Positions 1 to 12,670 of a DNA stretch of 64,000 nucleotides are shown piece by piece (the first letter of the stretch is position 1; each line of letters starts with the position of its first letter). The DNA comes from Nemertoderma westbladi (lineage: Eukaryota > Xenacoelomorpha > Nemertodermatida > Nemertodermatidae), in NCBI GenBank assembly GCA_032718475.1, contig JAUCBJ010001179.1, positions 1 through 64,000 on the forward strand. Direction: 5' to 3'. A program made the translations under genes and the position numbers. The notes below the pieces were generated by a model, which searched no databases, was not told the origin of the DNA, and saw nothing but the letters and a program-made list of their open reading frames with translations.

Positions 1-2
1 CT

Positions 3-1946
3 GGAAAATCTTACAAAGAAGTTTGTTTTCCTGTTAAAAAACGTGTTGAGTTTCTTTTTCATGTCATTGAAAGTGAATCACAGAAGTGTCAAACAAATGC
101 AATCCATCAAAAACTATTTTTTGTTGAATCTCGTTGGAAAAGAGTGGCAGAGCAGATAATTGGTCAATTAAGAACCTCAGCACAACCAAGTGATATTATT
201 GATGTAGCCATGGAAGATAATGGAGTTTCTGATGGAGATGACATTATTGCCAATCCTGAAAATATTATTGATGATAGTGAAGGTAGAATATCTTCCAACA
301 CACATAACAACTGTGATGTATTTCTGGATTGTGGTGAAGATCCTTCATTGAAATCGATCACCAGTATCTTGAAATCATCTGATTCATGCTATTTGACGGA
401 TGTTATAAACTTTTGTTTTGATATTTGTTCTGATTTGGATATTGATAAATTGAATTCTTGTCTCCACTTGCAGTGTGAAAGGGCTATTATGAGGTTGCAT
501 GGATTAGAGATAATTTTGAAGACCCTTCGAGTTAAATCTATCAGGGCACCAGTGTTTTACAATGTTATAAATGGATGGGCTGGCCTTACATTTCCTTCTA
601 TAAAATTTGAACGACATCTCCCTGGTATTATTGATGGAGTTACTTTAGTTCCTCCAATGCTGAAAACCTTACTTGAGTTAAATTATTCACACTTATGTAC
701 TCTACTTATGGATTGTTTTAGAGTCAAGATAAAACAACTTGAAACAATGATTTCTTTAAAACCCGTTTTTCACAAATCCTGTGATAGTGATTATGAAGTA
801 TTTGGATGTCATTGTCGATTTATTGTTTCACTACTAAGAATATTTTCAACTAGTAACACTGGACCAGCGATAAGTCAACTTTTGAATGGTGGTATTTTAT
901 CTTTAATGCAGACAATATTGCGATTAGTTGGCCCACCATCTAATTTTACAGGCAAAGACAACAATATGGCCAGCGCTTCTATTTCACTGGAAGATGTGCC
1001 TCATCCGAAGTCAAAAGATCTACCTCTAACTGGATCAGAATTGGCCAAACATATGACTATAGATACTCGGGTTCTTAGAGGACAGGACTGGAAGTGGGGC
1101 GATCAGGATGGTCCACCACCCGGGGAAGGAACTATCATTGGGGAACTTGGGGAAGATTGCTGGGTTCGAGTGCTCTGGGATAACGGCAGCACTAACTCAT
1201 ATAGGATGGGGAAGGAAGGTAAATATGACTTGCAGCTTGCGGGGCCTCCACCTCACGATTTTGATTCTGAAAATAATATACAAGAGGATCACGATATCGT
1301 TGTTGAACCTGACGAAATTAATATTTATGATGCTTTTTCTGTTTTGACTAATGCCACTATCAATACCTTAAAAACTGTAATGCTTCATGTGGCCTCAGTT
1401 CCAAATATACAACATAATTGTATTAAGATTGTTGCAAACCATATAAAGATGGTTGTTTGCCATGGGTTATCTAACCCTTCCAATGACTATCAAGTATCTC
1501 ATATAAACTACAAGATGCAATGTTCTGAATGGGCGAGTTTCGCATTTTTGCGAGTTTTGACCAACTCAGATGTATTTTGTCAAATGTTAAGTAATGATGT
1601 GAAATGGATTCACTTTATGATTTCACACATTGAACAATGTTTACCGTCATTGTCTGCTTCTCTACCACAACACATTTTATGTCTGCGATTCCTTAGAGAG
1701 CTTTTACAATGTAAATTTTCTCTCACATCTGATAAAGACAGAAACATTTTTGTAAATAAACTCTTTAGTTTATTGGGCAATATTATGATGTTGTCTAACA
1801 CTTTGGATGATGATGTAATGGTAGTGAATAAATCAAATAAAAGGGTAAGCCTTTCAGCTGGCATTGGTAGTACACTAGCTGAAGAAGTAGTTTGTTTATT
1901 AAGGGTTTTGTATTCAAAGGACTGTTTGGTCCAAACACATCAATGA
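3..1946 (+). CDS. HERC2: HERC2-type E3 ubiquitin ligase, central part (first frame segment, 5' end outside window)
   Basis: This is the upstream part of a giant HECT ubiquitin ligase that in animals acts in DNA-damage signalling, centrosome and trafficking roles. The frame is open from base 3 with no stop, so the reading continues left of the window; the GTG at 144 is not a real start. An MIB/HERC2 domain lies at about 1050-1245, recognisable from [38 protein letters not shown] and KYDLQL. The rest is helical, weakly conserved HERC2 linker. The frame stops at TGA 1944-1946, but the same protein continues in the next frame, so this is not a natural C terminus. RLD1 and the cytochrome b5-like domain of the family would lie upstream; human HERC2 is 4834 residues and roughly 1500 are missing here. 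Codon use is AT-rich. Identity as HERC2 is secure; gene versus retrocopy is not. Confidence 0.9.
   Translation, partial: GKSYKEVCFPVKKRVEFLFHVIESESQKCQTNAIHQKLFFVESRWKRVAEQIIGQLRTSAQPSDIIDVAMEDNGVSDGDDIIANPENIIDDSEGRISSNTHNNCDVFLDCGEDPSLKSITSILKSSDSCYLTDVINFCFDICSDLDIDKLNSCLHLQCERAIMRLHGLEIILKTLRVKSIRAPVFYNVINGWAGLTFPSIKFERHLPGIIDGVTLVPPMLKTLLELNYSHLCTLLMDCFRVKIKQLETMISLKPVFHKSCDSDYEVFGCHCRFIVSLLRIFSTSNTGPAISQLLNGGILSLMQTILRLVGPPSNFTGKDNNMASASISLEDVPHPKSKDLPLTGSELAKHMTIDTRVLRGQDWKWGDQDGPPPGEGTIIGELGEDCWVRVLWDNGSTNSYRMGKEGKYDLQLAGPPPHDFDSENNIQEDHDIVVEPDEINIYDAFSVLTNATINTLKTVMLHVASVPNIQHNCIKIVANHIKMVVCHGLSNPSNDYQVSHINYKMQCSEWASFAFLRVLTNSDVFCQMLSNDVKWIHFMISHIEQCLPSLSASLPQHILCLRFLRELLQCKFSLTSDKDRNIFVNKLFSLLGNIMMLSNTLDDDVMVVNKSNKRVSLSAGIGSTLAEEVVCLLRVLYSKDCLVQTHQ
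1903..1946 (+). other. Single-base frameshift joining the two HERC2 frames
   Basis: Frame 3 ends at TGA 1944-1946. Frame 1 is open from just after TAA 1900-1902 and carries the rest of HERC2. Reading [10 protein letters not shown] in frame 3 makes no family sense, whereas frame 1 from 1921 gives [14 protein letters not shown], whose W-x(3)-IN spacing fits the HERC2 family as I recall it. The switch is most simply one extra G in the AAAGG at 1917-1920. It may be a sequencing error, a true allele defect, or evidence that this copy is dead. No intron fits in so short a space. Confidence 0.8.
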
Positions 1947-4900
1947 TTTCTTGACAAAGAAACTCACAGTCTCGCTTGTCCAAGAAGATACATCTATGCC
2001 TGAAGGTGTGGGGTGCATAATGTCGATACTTGGAATGATTGGTGGTGTGGATTTGAGGCCGCGACTTGGTGGTGTTATTTCTCACCCAGATTGGGGTATA
2101 GGAACAATAGCAAGAATTAGTTCCAGTGGAAAACTTACAATTCAGTTCACTAATTATATTAATATGAAAATTTTTCATATTTCTCATATTGAAACTATGC
2201 ACCTAATTCCATTTCGCATTGATCTAATTTCATTTTCAGCAGAGGTACAGAATGTATGGGCTGTTTTAATTTATCAAGCTGGTGTTGGGTTTATGGATCA
2301 ACAACGCTCAATAGAGAAAAGTCAAGAAAATAGTGTTGACTTGAACTTATTACAAAAACACAATATTCGATTTAGGTTGATAAAAGCCGCTAGAACCTTA
2401 TTTGGAGAAATGAATAGACTTAAACTCCTTCTTTCACTAGAGATACCTCATGGTCCTGATTCTGGCGACACTTCTGTTCAAACTTTGCTACAAAAATTGA
2501 TGCTAGCAGCTATTCAACCTTCCCCACTAAAGCATACTTTTGGAATAGATGAACTAGAGGCTGCTTTTGTTGTAGTTAATCAGTATTTATCAACTTGTAC
2601 CGATACATACTGCAGTATAGATGATAATATAATTGATACTAATGATGCCAATGATGTGCAAGAGTTTATCAATGAGGGCCCCTTTATAGAACCTGAATAC
2701 AAATACAAGAACATAGTTGCAGTTGATGATCCTATTGTGACACAACTGATCGAGATGGGGTTCTCGAAGCAAAAAATTGATGTATGTTTAGGTGAACTGT
2801 GTCAAAGTGGACAGACACCTACAACCGAAATGTGTGTTTGTTGGCTTTTGGAGTATGTTGTTGAGTCTGAGTCTTCAGGTACCGTATCTTCAGAAGCAGA
2901 TACTGAGATTCTAGATAATGGTGACATTGAGCCAGGTGAAATATCGAATCAGTTATCTTCTTTCAAAGCCCAAGGAGCTGTTTTATACAAAACTAAGAGC
3001 GATTTTTCAAGAAATGGGGATTATGCCCTTTATGTTCGTGATCATATTAGGGTTGGAATGATCGCCAGATGTTGTCGATCATTTGAGGAAGTTCATGAAG
3101 GAGATATCGGTCGTGTTGTAAAACTGGACAATGATGGTCTACATGACTTAAATGTTCAGATCGAGTGGCAACGTAAAGGTGGCAGCTACTGGGTTCGGTT
3201 TATTCATGTAGAATTACTTGGCTTCCCTAATAAAGCACATACAATGCAGACGCTCAATATCGGCGATAGAGTTAAATTGAAATCGAGTGTTACTAAACCC
3301 AAATACAATTGGGGCTCTGTAAGCAGTAGGAGTGTTGGTACAGTTACTGGTTTTACTGATGATGGAAACGATGTAATTGTGGACTTTCCTCAACAGTCAA
3401 ATTGGATAGGCCTTATAGAGGAATTGGATTTGATTCCTGTTATTCATATTGGTGTCACATGTAACATCTGTAATGCTAATCCCCTTATTGGGCCCAGGTA
3501 TAAGTGCACCAAATGTCCAGATTTCGACGTATGTAATAAATGCTTTCATATAAGACATTCTCATAAACACCAGTTTAATCGTATAGCATTCAAAGGAGCA
3601 ACGCCTGAATATATCGGTTACCCTGGTAATGTAAAAGGGCAAGGTGAACTGTTAAATGGTTCTGTCATTAAAAGTTGGTCAAGATGTGTAAAGAGCATTC
3701 GGGTGTCATCTAATGACAATCTCATTAAATACTTCACTGATGGCGACAGTAATACTGCTTGGCAATCCCAAGGATTCCAGGGCAAGCACTGGATTCGATT
3801 AGAGATTTACGACGACATTCTTATTGAAAGCTTGAAATTATATATAGATCCTGCTGATTCCTCTTACCAGCCATCCTCCCTGGCTATAAGTGCTGGTGAT
3901 TCTATTGACAGAATCGAAAACATAAAAAATATTAAAGTTGGGCCAATGGATCATACGGTAGTATTAATTTCAGGATGTAAGTATTTCTACAAATTTGTGG
4001 AAATTGCTATAAAGCAGTGCCGGAGTTCTGGGATTGATTGTAAAATTCATGGGATGTCGATAGAGGGTAAAATTCAATCACGTAATTATGATGCAACACC
4101 CAAGTTTTCTTTCCTATCCCCTGAAGCTACCACTGGTGGATTTATAGATCCCCTAACTACGGCAATCCCACAAGTGATGCCACCGGAGCAATTAAACAGC
4201 AGTAAAGAAATAACTAATAATTTGAAATGTACAGTGTACTGCTGGGGATTGAATGATAAAGAACAATTAGGTGGGATTAAAGGTTCTAAAGTGAAAATAC
4301 CTACTCTTAATGATCACATATCTAAAATGAAAGTCTCTTTAATTGTTGGTGGTTCAAAGAGTTTATACATTGTCACAAATGATGGGAAATTATATTCATG
4401 CGGAGAAGGCACCAATGCCAAAGGAATTCAGACTAATATTATAATTATACCGAAACAACCATTATGTATCAGCCAACCATTAATATCTAAAGTATCAGTA
4501 CATTCTGGTGGAAAGCATGTTATGGCTCTCACGGTGGATGGGAGAATATTGTCTTGGGGTGAAGGTGTGGACGGCAAACTTGGTCATGGCAATAGGCTGA
4601 ATTATGAAAAACCTAAACTTATTGAATATTTTAAATCAACGTGCATGCGGGATATTGCGTGTGGAGGTTCACACAGTGCTGCTATATCAGCATCTGGAGA
4701 ATTATTTACTTGGGGATTGGGTCAGTATGGCCGTTTGGGTCATGGGGATGATACAACTTCCCTTCTACCGAAACAGGTTAAAGCTCTCTCCCAAAAACAA
4801 ATTGTCCAGGTTGCCTGTGGTAGCAGGGATGCCCAGACACTGGCACTTACCGAGGATAGTTTAGTCTATTCTTGGGGAGATGGAGATTTTGGTAAGTTAG

Positions 4901-7900
4901 GTAGAGGTGGAAGTGAGGGGTGTTCGCTTCCAGGTGTTATAGAACGACTGTCTGGCTTGGGTGTTATACAAGTTGAATGTGGCGCCCAGTTTTCATTAGC
5001 TCTTACGAAATGTGGCCAGGTTTGGACATGGGGGAAGGGTGATTATTATCGATTAGGTCATGGAACTGATATTCATTACCGTAAACCACACCCGATTGAA
5101 TTTTTTAAGGGTAAGAATGTTGTACATGTGGCTGTTGGGGCGCTGCATTGTTTGGCGGTTACTGATCAGGGTGTGGTTTATTCCTGGGGAGATAATGACC
5201 ATGGGCAACAAGGTAATGGTTCGACTGTATCAAATAAAAAGCCTTGCATCGTACAGGGACTGGAAGGTGTCCCTATTTCAAGAGTTACAGCAGGATCTTC
5301 TCATAGTGTGGCGTGGGCAGTCATTGATAATAATAGAGAAAAGACTATTATTCATGAACCAGTTTTATTTCCTAGAAATAGTGATACACTAGGTGCTGCT
5401 GCACATGACCCTGTAAGTAAAATATTAGACTTCGAATCCTTTCTTCCTGCTAATGAACAACACTATACTTTGGATAAGCACCGGCCTTCACTTGCCAAAA
5501 TTATTATGTCACTTGAACACAGTTCCAAGATGCAACAAGCTGTTTCTCAAATTTTAATAGCTTTACAGATTCGATATGCTAGAGAGGCTGTTGTCTCCGC
5601 TCTTACTTCCTGTGACATTGCCACTTTACCAAGTTCTTCTATCCCTAGCAAGTCGCATGAACCCATGCATCTACTCTCTCTCGAGTCATTAGATAGAGTA
5701 ACTCCAGATGATATTCACATTGAAGATATTGTTTTGGGTTTGGAAAATGTACACAGTGACAACAGCCAAGTAATTCAAAAGAATGTTGTTGTAGAGTTTA
5801 GTGGTGATACTGATCGTTCTCTTGAGGAAGCAACTTCTGGATCATCCATTATATCCCCATCAAATACGGATGAGCCGATTTCATCGGAGCACATAATGGT
5901 CGATGTGGATGCGATTGGCAAAACTGTGCTTGTTGCTGTTGCTTCTCACACAGTAGATCTTGATGATTTAATCTCTGGAATGGGATTGGAGGAAGTTCAG
6001 CTGTTGGTTTATCTTCTGAAATTGGCTGTTGCTGGAAGGGCAGGCACCCAAGGGCAAGATGTAATAACCAATGTATTGCAGCAATTAGCTAGAGATAATT
6101 ATGCGATTGGCAATTTCTTGATTGAAACATGTATTAATCAACTGGAACAAGTTGCGTTTGATTGTCTCTCCGGCCGATGTTCTACTCAGCCTATAGTGCA
6201 AGAATCTGTCCATCCCTACCCCGATGATATGCACATAACTGGGCGCGTAAAGATACCTGGAGCTGTGGAGTTGCGTGTCGAATTCGATAAGCAATGTAGT
6301 ACAGAGCGAAGGCATGATCCTTTGTTGTTGCTCGATGGTGGGCATAAAATTGCCGCGACCAGGAGTGGCCGAGAGTGGTCGGACTGGTCTACCGACATTC
6401 ACATAGTCGGCGATGAGTTGCATTGGCGTTTTACTTCTGATGGGTCTGTGACAGGTTGGGGGTGGAAGTTCACAGTTTACCCAATTCTTCCGAAATCATC
6501 TTCTATTGATTTTCTTCATTCAGATTTTAAACTTATTACCCAGTCATCTATTGATTTAGTAATACATTTATTGAATATTGGAATTGAATCATCGTGTACA
6601 AGTTACGCTGCCAGTAATATGTCAGTAAGACTAGCTGCAGCTCTAGCATCGTGCGCACAACTATGCACCCTCTCGTCCCATCAACGAATGTGGACTCTTC
6701 AATATTTAAGGAGAATGATTACAGGTGGAGATATATTGCCTATCAAGCAAATGTTTACCACTGGTGCAGCAGCTAGTGCCAGAACACAGTCTATGGAAGA
6801 TATATTACAATCTTATACGAAGACCGAACTATCCAGTTTGTTTAGAAGCTTGCCTGACGCCCTTCTCTGTCAGTATGAGTACGAGGAGCCAATTGTTAAA
6901 GGAGGCAAACACCTAATGCATTCCGCTTTTTTTAATGAGCTTGTTGCCCTGGCATGTGACCTAAAATTTAACACTACTGCTGCCTGCAACGATACCAATA
7001 ACATGAAATGGGTGTGGTTTAAAAAGTATTGTTTGTCCGCTGGTGTGGCTGACTCTTTGATAAATAGAAAACCGTTCCCGGTTGAGTTTCTCAATGATGT
7101 CTTTAAGAAACTTTGTGATATGTTTCCGCCTGTTGAGGACAGGGAGTATGAATGTAACACCAACTTCTCTCTCGCTCAGGATGTACAGCTGGTATTGTGG
7201 ATAAATAGGAAACCGGACGTTTGGATTTTATCTACTGGAGGTTCTGGTACAATATTTGCTTGGGGTCACAATCACAGAGGTCAACTAGGTGGTATAGATG
7301 GTGGTAAAGTTAAAATCCCGAGTGTTTGCGAGTCTTTGACCTCCCTGTCTCCTGAGCAGATTGTAGGTGGAGAGCAAACACTGTTTGCTGTAACTGCAGA
7401 GGGTAAGGTTTACTCTACAGGTTATGGGTTATCAGGTCGTTTGGGATTGGGGCATACTGAGTCAATATCTTCTGTAGCTCTGCTGGAATCCATACAACAT
7501 ATTGTTATCCGTAAAGTAGCTGTTAACTCAGGAGGTAAACATTGCATCGCTCTCTCGTCCGAAGGGGAAATATATTCCTGGGGTGAAGCTGAGGATGGTA
7601 AGTTGGGTCACGGCAATAGGAACCCGTGCGATAGGCCGCATATTATTGAGTCAATGCGAGGGTATTTTGTAACGGATGTCGCCGCTGGGGGCGCTCATAG
7701 TGCGTGTATCCTAGCATCTGGTGAGTTGTACACATGGGGTAAAGGCCGATACGGTCGTTTGGGGCACGGTGACAGCGACGATCAGTACTTCCCGAAGCGG
7801 GTTGAGAGTTTGCTCAGCTTTCGGGTGACCGATGTGGCCTGCGGCAGTGGAGATTCGCAAACATTGGCCATTACCGAGGATGATAGCGTCTGGAGTTGGG

Positions 7901-9873
7901 GGGATGGAGATTACGGTAAGTTAGGGAGGGGCGGAAGTGACGGTTGTAAGATTCCGATGAGGATAGAGTTACTTCTTGGTGTTGGAGTTTGTAAAGTCGA
8001 GTGCGGGAGTCAGTTTTCCGTGGCTATAACCAAGAAAGGTGAGATTTATACTTGGGGTAAAGGCGATTATCACCGTCTTGGACATGGCACGGATGATCAT
8101 GTCAGAAGACCCAAACGCATCATAGCACTGATGGGAAAGAAAATTGTTTCCATAGCTACTGGTTCTCTCCACTGTCTCGCAGTTACTGACGACGGCGATG
8201 TGTATAGCTGGGGGGATAATGACGAAGGACAACTCGGTGACGGATCTACCAATTCTATTCACCGTCCGCGAATCATATCCGCGCTCCAGTCGAAAAACAT
8301 GAACAAAGTCGCCTGCGGTTCAGCCCATTCAGTGGCTTGGTCTACGTCAAGACCCTCTAAAAAGGGAAAATTACCTTCAGACATTCCTATGGAATTCAGC
8401 GATTTACAGGATGTATCGATTGGAACACTTCGTAATAGATTAGTAATTCTCCACCAGTTTGCCGAGATGTTTTGCCCTTGTATCCCAATGTTTGATTTGG
8501 CCTCAGTATGGAAGAATAACGAACGTTTGCGATCGTTGCTGATCAGCTCCACTAAAGAAACCGCTTTCCGTAAGGTCGTTCAGGCTACCATGGTGAGGGA
8601 TAAACAACACGGTCCAATCATTGAGCTCAACCGCATACAAGTAAAGCGTTTGCGCAATCGTACCGGACTGGCTGGGGCCGACGGTTGCAAGTCGGTATTC
8701 TACCAAGCGTGTCAGAAAGTCACAACCTTCTCTCCGGACAACCTACTTCTACCCCATCGCGTTTGGAAGGTTAAGTTTATAGGGGAAAGCGTCGATGATT
8801 GCGGCGGGGGCTACTCCGATTCGATTGTTGAGATGTGCGACGAGTTACAGAACGGCTCACTGCCGCTACTCATAGTGACGCCCAATGGGAGAGGCGAGTC
8901 CGGAGTGAACCGGGATTGTTTTCTATTGAACCCGCAGTCCAAACTACCGATTCACGCCAACATGTTCCGTTTCCTGGGCACCTTAATGGGCATCGCTATT
9001 CGCACAGGGAGTCCTTTATCTCTCAATCTCGCCGAACCGATGTGGAATCTTTTAGCCGGAATGTCTCTTACGATTGCTGACATTAGCGAATTGGATAAAG
9101 ACTATATTCCTGGGTTGTTTTGCATCAGGGATATGGACGATGATTCGTTGAACTCCATGGAGATGCCGTTTAGCACACCGAGTAGCGGCGGCTTAGAAGT
9201 GTTATTGAGTAGCAAACACGTGACAGTAACCCGGGACAACAGATGTTTATACCTAAAACTCGCGACAACCTACCGACTCCACGAGTTCGACTCTATGGTC
9301 GCGCTGGTGCGTGAAGGTTTAGCGCGAGTTGTCCCGGTCCCGTATCTGTCGCTCTTCACCGGGTTCGAGTTGGAGACGATGGTCTGCGGCTGTCCGGACA
9401 TCCCGGTGCACCGGCTGCGTTCCGTGGCCACCTATAAAGGGATCGACCCGCACTCTCCCTTGATGGTTTGGCTCTGGGAGGTCCTTGAGGAGTTCAGTAA
9501 CACCGAGCGCTCGTTGTTTCTCCGTTTCGTTTGGGGCCGAACTCGTCTCCCGAGGACCATAGCGGACTACCGCGGTCGCGATTTCGTCATCCAGGTTCTC
9601 GATAAATACGTCCCGCCGGACCGCTGGCTCCCGGAGTCCTACACCTGTTTCTTCCTCCTTAAACTCCCCCGTTACTCCTCCAAAGAGGTTCTCCGTAACA
9701 AACTCAAGTACGCGATCCACTTCTGTCGTTCTATCGACACGGACGACTACGCCAGGATCGGTTTACAGGACGCCGGCTTGTCATCCGAAGACGAGGAATC
9801 TTCAGCGGATGAGTGCGATGCCCAGTGGTTCGCCGGTCCTCCAAATGATGAATGGCATGTTATTGATACATGA
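1921..9873 (+). CDS. HERC2: HERC2-type E3 ubiquitin ligase, C-terminal part with ZZ, DOC, two RCC1 propellers and HECT
   Basis: The HECT lobe transfers ubiquitin through a thioester and the propellers and DOC domain recruit partners. Order by base: UBA-like 2725-2880 ([10 protein letters not shown]), CPH 3000-3230 ([20 protein letters not shown]), a barrel-like module 3255-3440, ZZ finger 3445-3590 with CNIC, CTKC, CNKC and His ligands, DOC 3655-4080 ([21 protein letters not shown]), RCC1 propeller 4210-5330, conserved linker domain 6190-6490 ([28 protein letters not shown]), RCC1 propeller 7230-8345, HECT 8750-9770. The catalytic Cys is the TGT at 9646-9648 in ESYTCFFLL. The acidic tail ends at TGA 9871-9873. 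No intron interrupts it. Third-position GC rises strongly after about 8500. The TTG at 1951 is not a start; translation enters from the upstream segment across the frameshift. Domain order and spacing match HERC2, not HERC1 or small HERCs. Confidence 0.96.
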   Translation, partial: TVWSKHINDFLTKKLTVSLVQEDTSMPEGVGCIMSILGMIGGVDLRPRLGGVISHPDWGIGTIARISSSGKLTIQFTNYINMKIFHISHIETMHLIPFRIDLISFSAEVQNVWAVLIYQAGVGFMDQQRSIEKSQENSVDLNLLQKHNIRFRLIKAARTLFGEMNRLKLLLSLEIPHGPDSGDTSVQTLLQKLMLAAIQPSPLKHTFGIDELEAAFVVVNQYLSTCTDTYCSIDDNIIDTNDANDVQEFINEGPFIEPEYKYKNIVAVDDPIVTQLIEMGFSKQKIDVCLGELCQSGQTPTTEMCVCWLLEYVVESESSGTVSSEADTEILDNGDIEPGEISNQLSSFKAQGAVLYKTKSDFSRNGDYALYVRDHIRVGMIARCCRSFEEVHEGDIGRVVKLDNDGLHDLNVQIEWQRKGGSYWVRFIHVELLGFPNKAHTMQTLNIGDRVKLKSSVTKPKYNWGSVSSRSVGTVTGFTDDGNDVIVDFPQQSNWIGLIEELDLIPVIHIGVTCNICNANPLIGPRYKCTKCPDFDVCNKCFHIRHSHKHQFNRIAFKGATPEYIGYPGNVKGQGELLNGSVIKSWSRCVKSIRVSSNDNLIKYFTDGDSNTAWQSQGFQGKHWIRLEIYDDILIESLKLYIDPADSSYQPSSLAISAGDSIDRIENIKNIKVGPMDHTVVLISGCKYFYKFVEIAIKQCRSSGIDCKIHGMSIEGKIQSRNYDATPKFSFLSPEATTGGFIDPLTTAIPQVMPPEQLNSSKEITNNLKCTVYCWGLNDKEQLGGIKGSKVKIPTLNDHISKMKVSLIVGGSKSLYIVTNDGKLYSCGEGTNAKGIQTNIIIIPKQPLCISQPLISKVSVHSGGKHVMALTVDGRILSWGEGVDGKLGHGNRLNYEKPKLIEYFKSTCMRDIACGGSHSAAISASGELFTWGLGQYGRLGHGDDTTSLLPKQVKALSQKQIVQVACGSRDAQTLALTEDSLVYSWGDGDFGKLGRGGSEGCSLPGVIERLSGLGVIQVECGAQFSLALTKCGQVWTWGKGDYYRLGHGTDIHYRKPHPIEFFKGKNVVHVAVGALHCLAVTDQGVVYSWGDNDHGQQGNGSTVSNKKPCIVQGLEGVPISRVTAGSSHSVAWAVIDNNREKTIIHEPVLFPRNSDTLGAAAHDPVSKILDFESFLPANEQHYTLDKHRPSLAKIIMSLEHSSKMQQAVSQILIALQIRYAREAVVSALTSCDIATLPSSSIPSKSHEPMHLLSLESLDRVTPDDIHIEDIVLGLENVHSDNSQVIQKNVVVEFSGDTDRSLEEATSGSSIISPSNTDEPISSEHIMVDVDAIGKTVLVAVASHTVDLDDLISGMGLEEVQLLVYLLKLAVAGRAGTQGQDVITNVLQQLARDNYAIGNFLIETCINQLEQVAFDCLSGRCSTQPIVQESVHPYPDDMHITGRVKIPGAVELRVEFDKQCSTERRHDPLLLLDGGHKIAATRSGREWSDWSTDIHIVGDELHWRFTSDGSVTGWGWKFTVYPILPKSSSIDFLHSDFKLITQSSIDLVIHLLNIGIESSCTSYAASNMSVRLAAALASCAQLCTLSSHQRMWTLQYLRRMITGGDILPIKQMFTTGAAASARTQSMEDILQSYTKTELSSLFRSLPDALLCQYEYEEPIVKGGKHLMHSAFFNELVALACDLKFNTTAACNDTNNMKWVWFKKYCLSAGVADSLINRKPFPVEFLNDVFKKLCDMFPPVEDREYECNTNFSLAQDVQLVLWINRKPDVWILSTGGSGTIFAWGHNHRGQLGGIDGGKVKIPSVCESLTSLSPEQIVGGEQTLFAVTAEGKVYSTGYGLSGRLGLGHTESISSVALLESIQHIVIRKVAVNSGGKHCIALSSEGEIYSWGEAEDGKLGHGNRNPCDRPHIIESMRGYFVTDVAAGGAHSACILASGELYTWGKGRYGRLGHGDSDDQYFPKRVESLLSFRVTDVACGSGDSQTLAITEDDSVWSWGDGDYGKLGRGGSDGCKIPMRIELLLGVGVCKVECGSQFSVAITKKGEIYTWGKGDYHRLGHGTDDHVRRPKRIIALMGKKIVSIATGSLHCLAVTDDGDVYSWGDNDEGQLGDGSTNSIHRPRIISALQSKNMNKVACGSAHSVAWSTSRPSKKGKLPSDIPMEFSDLQDVSIGTLRNRLVILHQFAEMFCPCIPMFDLASVWKNNERLRSLLISSTKETAFRKVVQATMVRDKQHGPIIELNRIQVKRLRNRTGLAGADGCKSVFYQACQKVTTFSPDNLLLPHRVWKVKFIGESVDDCGGGYSDSIVEMCDELQNGSLPLLIVTPNGRGESGVNRDCFLLNPQSKLPIHANMFRFLGTLMGIAIRTGSPLSLNLAEPMWNLLAGMSLTIADISELDKDYIPGLFCIRDMDDDSLNSMEMPFSTPSSGGLEVLLSSKHVTVTRDNRCLYLKLATTYRLHEFDSMVALVREGLARVVPVPYLSLFTGFELETMVCGCPDIPVHRLRSVATYKGIDPHSPLMVWLWEVLEEFSNTERSLFLRFVWGRTRLPRTIADYRGRDFVIQVLDKYVPPDRWLPESYTCFFLLKLPRYSSKEVLRNKLKYAIHFCRSIDTDDYARIGLQDAGLSSEDEESSADECDAQWFAGPPNDEWHVIDT

Positions 9874-10180
9874 GGGGATTGTTTTTTATTCTATATTTAT
9901 TATAAATTCAAATGATAATCGCGTTAACTGGTGTATTAATATTAAATAATATATTTATAAAAATATAAAACTTAATTATAGTAAATTTAAACTGCAAGTT
10001 TATTAAAAAATATAGCCCGTAAAACTTCATAAAACGAAACAATTTAATTGTAGTTTGGCGGTGTGCTGCAATGTTCGCCCGCAGGCCATCTTCGCCCGCT
10101 GATTGATAATATAATATGACAATAAATGGAAAGGAGCAGGTTGCAGAGGCATAAAAATCTAAACAAAACAATAAACGGGG
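9874..10180 (+). other. Probable 3' UTR of the HERC2-like gene with candidate poly(A) signals
   Basis: AT-rich sequence directly after the HERC2 stop. AATAAA hexamers occur at 10121-10126 and 10170-10175. There is no poly(A) tract at the end, which would have been expected for a recent processed retrocopy ending here. Assignment rests only on position and the hexamers. Confidence 0.35.
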
Positions 10181-11330
10181 GTCACTATAGCAAGCGGTAC
10201 AGTCTCGTAATCAGCCAGACGTTTTAGAGGCTATCAATTAATTAAGTTTTAATTATTTATTGATCGCTCTGGGCGAGGTCTTGCTGACTACCGTTAAACT
10301 CCCATAGGGGTTTATATAGATAATAAACTATCTATAATGATATGTTTGTTAGATAACCAACATTTTTCTATTCATATATTCCTGCCAGTTGTCTGTTATG
10401 TATCTTTGCTTTTATAATTTAAATCATTTTAAAGACCATCGCATCAGAATGTCTTTATATTTTATTTATAATATTATAAAATGTAACACCGGTATAATAT
10501 AATTCAATATGCCGTAAATCTCAATGTACATGTTCTGATGTATTAAATGTGTTTATTATTTCGCGTCTTATAATGTATCACTTTATAAGATTTAGTGCGT
10601 TTTAATATAGACGGGAGTGATTATCTTACCAAGTGCTAAACCGATTACGACTGGTAATTTTTCATGATAATATTAATCGATATTTTATTATCATAAAAAC
10701 TTAAATTATTAAAACTAACAACTGCGGAACTGTTGAATTGACTTGGAATTGTGAATTAGCGCCAGTCCAGTAGTGCGTTCTGATCTACTTAACAACATAT
10801 TGTAATTTTTCTACCGTCGCTATATTATTTATTATTATTATAGTTTTAGTCGTAATTTACCTAGACGTTGAATTGAACTAGTTTTATTTGAACTACCAAC
10901 ACTAAGTACCAACAGAAACCCAACCCGACTGGGTGGCTACCTAGGCCTACTTCTACTAAAGATAGACCTAGTTGACACCCACACCCTCCCCTTGTTTATG
11001 CGTTATACACTTCATTTTCGTTTTGAAAACAATTCAAAGTTGTATCTGCATTAGTCTGTGTTATTCTAGAACCTTTTTGTCAACCTTCTATACTTTTGGA
11101 ATGACTTTTATTTAAATTTTCATTGCCTGTGTCCCCTTCAGCCGTTCTGGTATATCCTCGAAACTCCGCTAATGTGCCAGCCACTAACTTAGCCACTCAT
11201 CTCTTTTAGAACACACACGTCTTAACTAAACTTAAGTAAAATTAATAAAATAAATTGCATAAAAAGAATAATTTATGAAATTCGTTCTTAAACTTTACAA
11301 TATTAACGGCTAATAATTAAGTATTCAGAT
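10181..11330. other. AT-rich intergenic DNA, no gene seen
   Basis: No open reading frame with family features, no RNA gene and no tandem repeat is visible. Short AGGCCTAC-type words occur, for example near 10943, and recur in other noncoding parts of the window (12722, 41630), so they look like a genome-wide noncoding motif. Confidence 0.6.
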
Positions 11331-11339
11331 TTCAGAACA

Positions 11340-11600
11340 GCCGATAAGTTGACATAATGTAACCAAATTGCGAACACCATTGTGTGAAAGGGGCATTATT
11401 CCTCTCATATCCGTTTATGACCCTCGTATATTTATGTAAACCTCCCTCGCTGCGCTCGCTCGGTACATAAATACGTCTTATCAGAGCAATGTGTCTTGCC
11501 TATGGACACAACAGTGCGAAATTTCTACAGCCTTTAGTCGGATTTGAACCTGCGCACACTGAAAGCGGTTCAGTCGCTGTATCCACTCGGACATAATTGA
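11340..11600 (-). mobile_element. tRNA-derived SINE-like element
   Basis: On the minus strand, 11595-11530 contains a box-A-like TCCGAGTGGATACAGCGA and a perfectly spaced box-B-like GGTTCAAATCC, as in a tRNA-derived Pol III promoter, with an anticodon-arm-like ACTGA/TCAGT stem between. The acceptor ends do not pair, so it is not a working tRNA. Downstream on the same strand follows GTGTCCATAGGCAAGACAC (11491-11509 region), resembling a conserved body motif of several invertebrate tRNA SINEs as I recall them. A hairpin with arms 11425-11438 and 11464-11475 follows. No target-site duplication was identified, so the limits are approximate. Confidence 0.45.
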
Positions 11601-11939
11601 ATTAACACAATTCTCGAACCAACATACTATTATAAATGAGTAATTAAAAAAATATATTTTTGAACTATATAAATGTCTTGAGTAATATTATTAACAATTA
11701 AGTAGTTTTTGTGTTCCCACCTTGTGTGTGTGCTGATATTATTTTTGTATATAATTTCTCACGTGATGCTCTATATGGTAGCTATTATTAATATCTATTA
11801 AACGTTTGTTCGCGAGTCGCAATAAATATCTGATCGTATTTTAAATATATTTTCTAATTCATTAACCATCAAGTACTGGAAGCTGGAAATTAGACTAATA
11901 GAATAGCTCCTCAATACGAGTCTTTTTAGTATAATATAG
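11601..11939. other. AT-rich noncoding DNA
   Basis: Nothing recognisable. A minus-strand 60-codon ORF near 11798-11980 lacks any family signature and overlaps the start of a dispersed repeat. Confidence 0.5.
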
Positions 11940-12650
11940 AGGAATGGGGGTGTGAGTGAGTGTGTGAATGGATTTTGCACAAATTACATGCAAACCTTTT
12001 CTACTAATATGCTCTTTCAACATATGCAAGAAATTCCTTCAAAATATTTTACTTTACTTTTTCGCCGAGAAAAGTAAGATCAATGCAATTCTATGGGATA
12101 CTTTTTTTCCCTAGGGAAAAAAAGGAAAAAAATTAATTCTCCAGATTTTTGGGTAGCACAAAAATAACAATTTAAGAATAAAATTTAATGTCCGCATTTG
12201 CGACAATAAAGTAGTTAATTATCCAATCAATCTTCCAAAAATGCGGATAATAAAATATTTATCCAATCAACGATCTAGAAGATTTTTCTTTTGATTTCGC
12301 ATTATTTATTCTAGAACAATAATTACGATGGTAATTATTAATAAATTTAGCATTAAAATCGTTAGTTGAAGGATCTTTTGAACAAGTAGCTAGTTTAATA
12401 AAATTTTGGTAAGTTTATTTGATTAACGTTCTGGAATATCACCATTCGCTCACAATGTAGGCCTATAGCTAGTTGATACTGTAGTAGTAGTAGCTGGGTA
12501 TTATTTAATTGCACATGCACAATGGTGCGTAAATGACCTCAAATTTGCTATAACCTAGGGAAAAAAAGTAACCCATAGGATTGAATTGATTTTACTTTTT
12601 TCCCGGCGAAAAAATGTACAATAAAACATTTATTTGGTGGAATTGTTTAA
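11940..12650. repeat. Dispersed ~250-bp repeat plus an inverted partial copy
   Basis: Bases 11960-12190 match 13010-13275 as diverged direct copies: both run through GGATTTTGC-CAAATTAC, GCAAACCTTTTCTACT, a run ending TTTTTTTCCCTA, and AACAATTTAAGAATAAAA. A third partial copy lies in inverted orientation at about 12545-12640, where the reverse complement again reads TTTTTCGCCG, AATCAAT and CCTATGGGTTACTTTTTTTCCC. The family is old compared with the satellites. Its central CCCTAGGG/CCCTATAGG with flanking T and A runs can fold on itself. No coding capacity or clear terminal duplication was seen, so a MITE-like element is only one possibility. Confidence 0.55.
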
Positions 12651-12670
12651 ATACGTATTACTATTATTTT

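Noticed and set aside
1941-1953. Antizyme-like programmed +1 frameshift at the TGA
   Set aside because: Residues just before the stop do not fit HERC2 while the other frame does from 1921, so the shift lies upstream of the stop as an extra base.
164-9720. Many antisense and alternate-frame ORFs under HERC2
   Set aside because: All overlap a conserved domain-coding frame and show no independent family signature.
11441-11463. CTCGCTGCGCTCG resembling a cloning-vector replication-origin word
   Set aside because: The match is only a short GC-rich word; the flanks are AT-rich and part of the SINE-like hairpin, so vector contamination is unlikely.
11530-11595. Functional tRNA gene on the minus strand
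   Set aside because: Box A and box B are recognisable but the acceptor stem does not pair and the anticodon loop lacks the usual T33; better as a SINE head.
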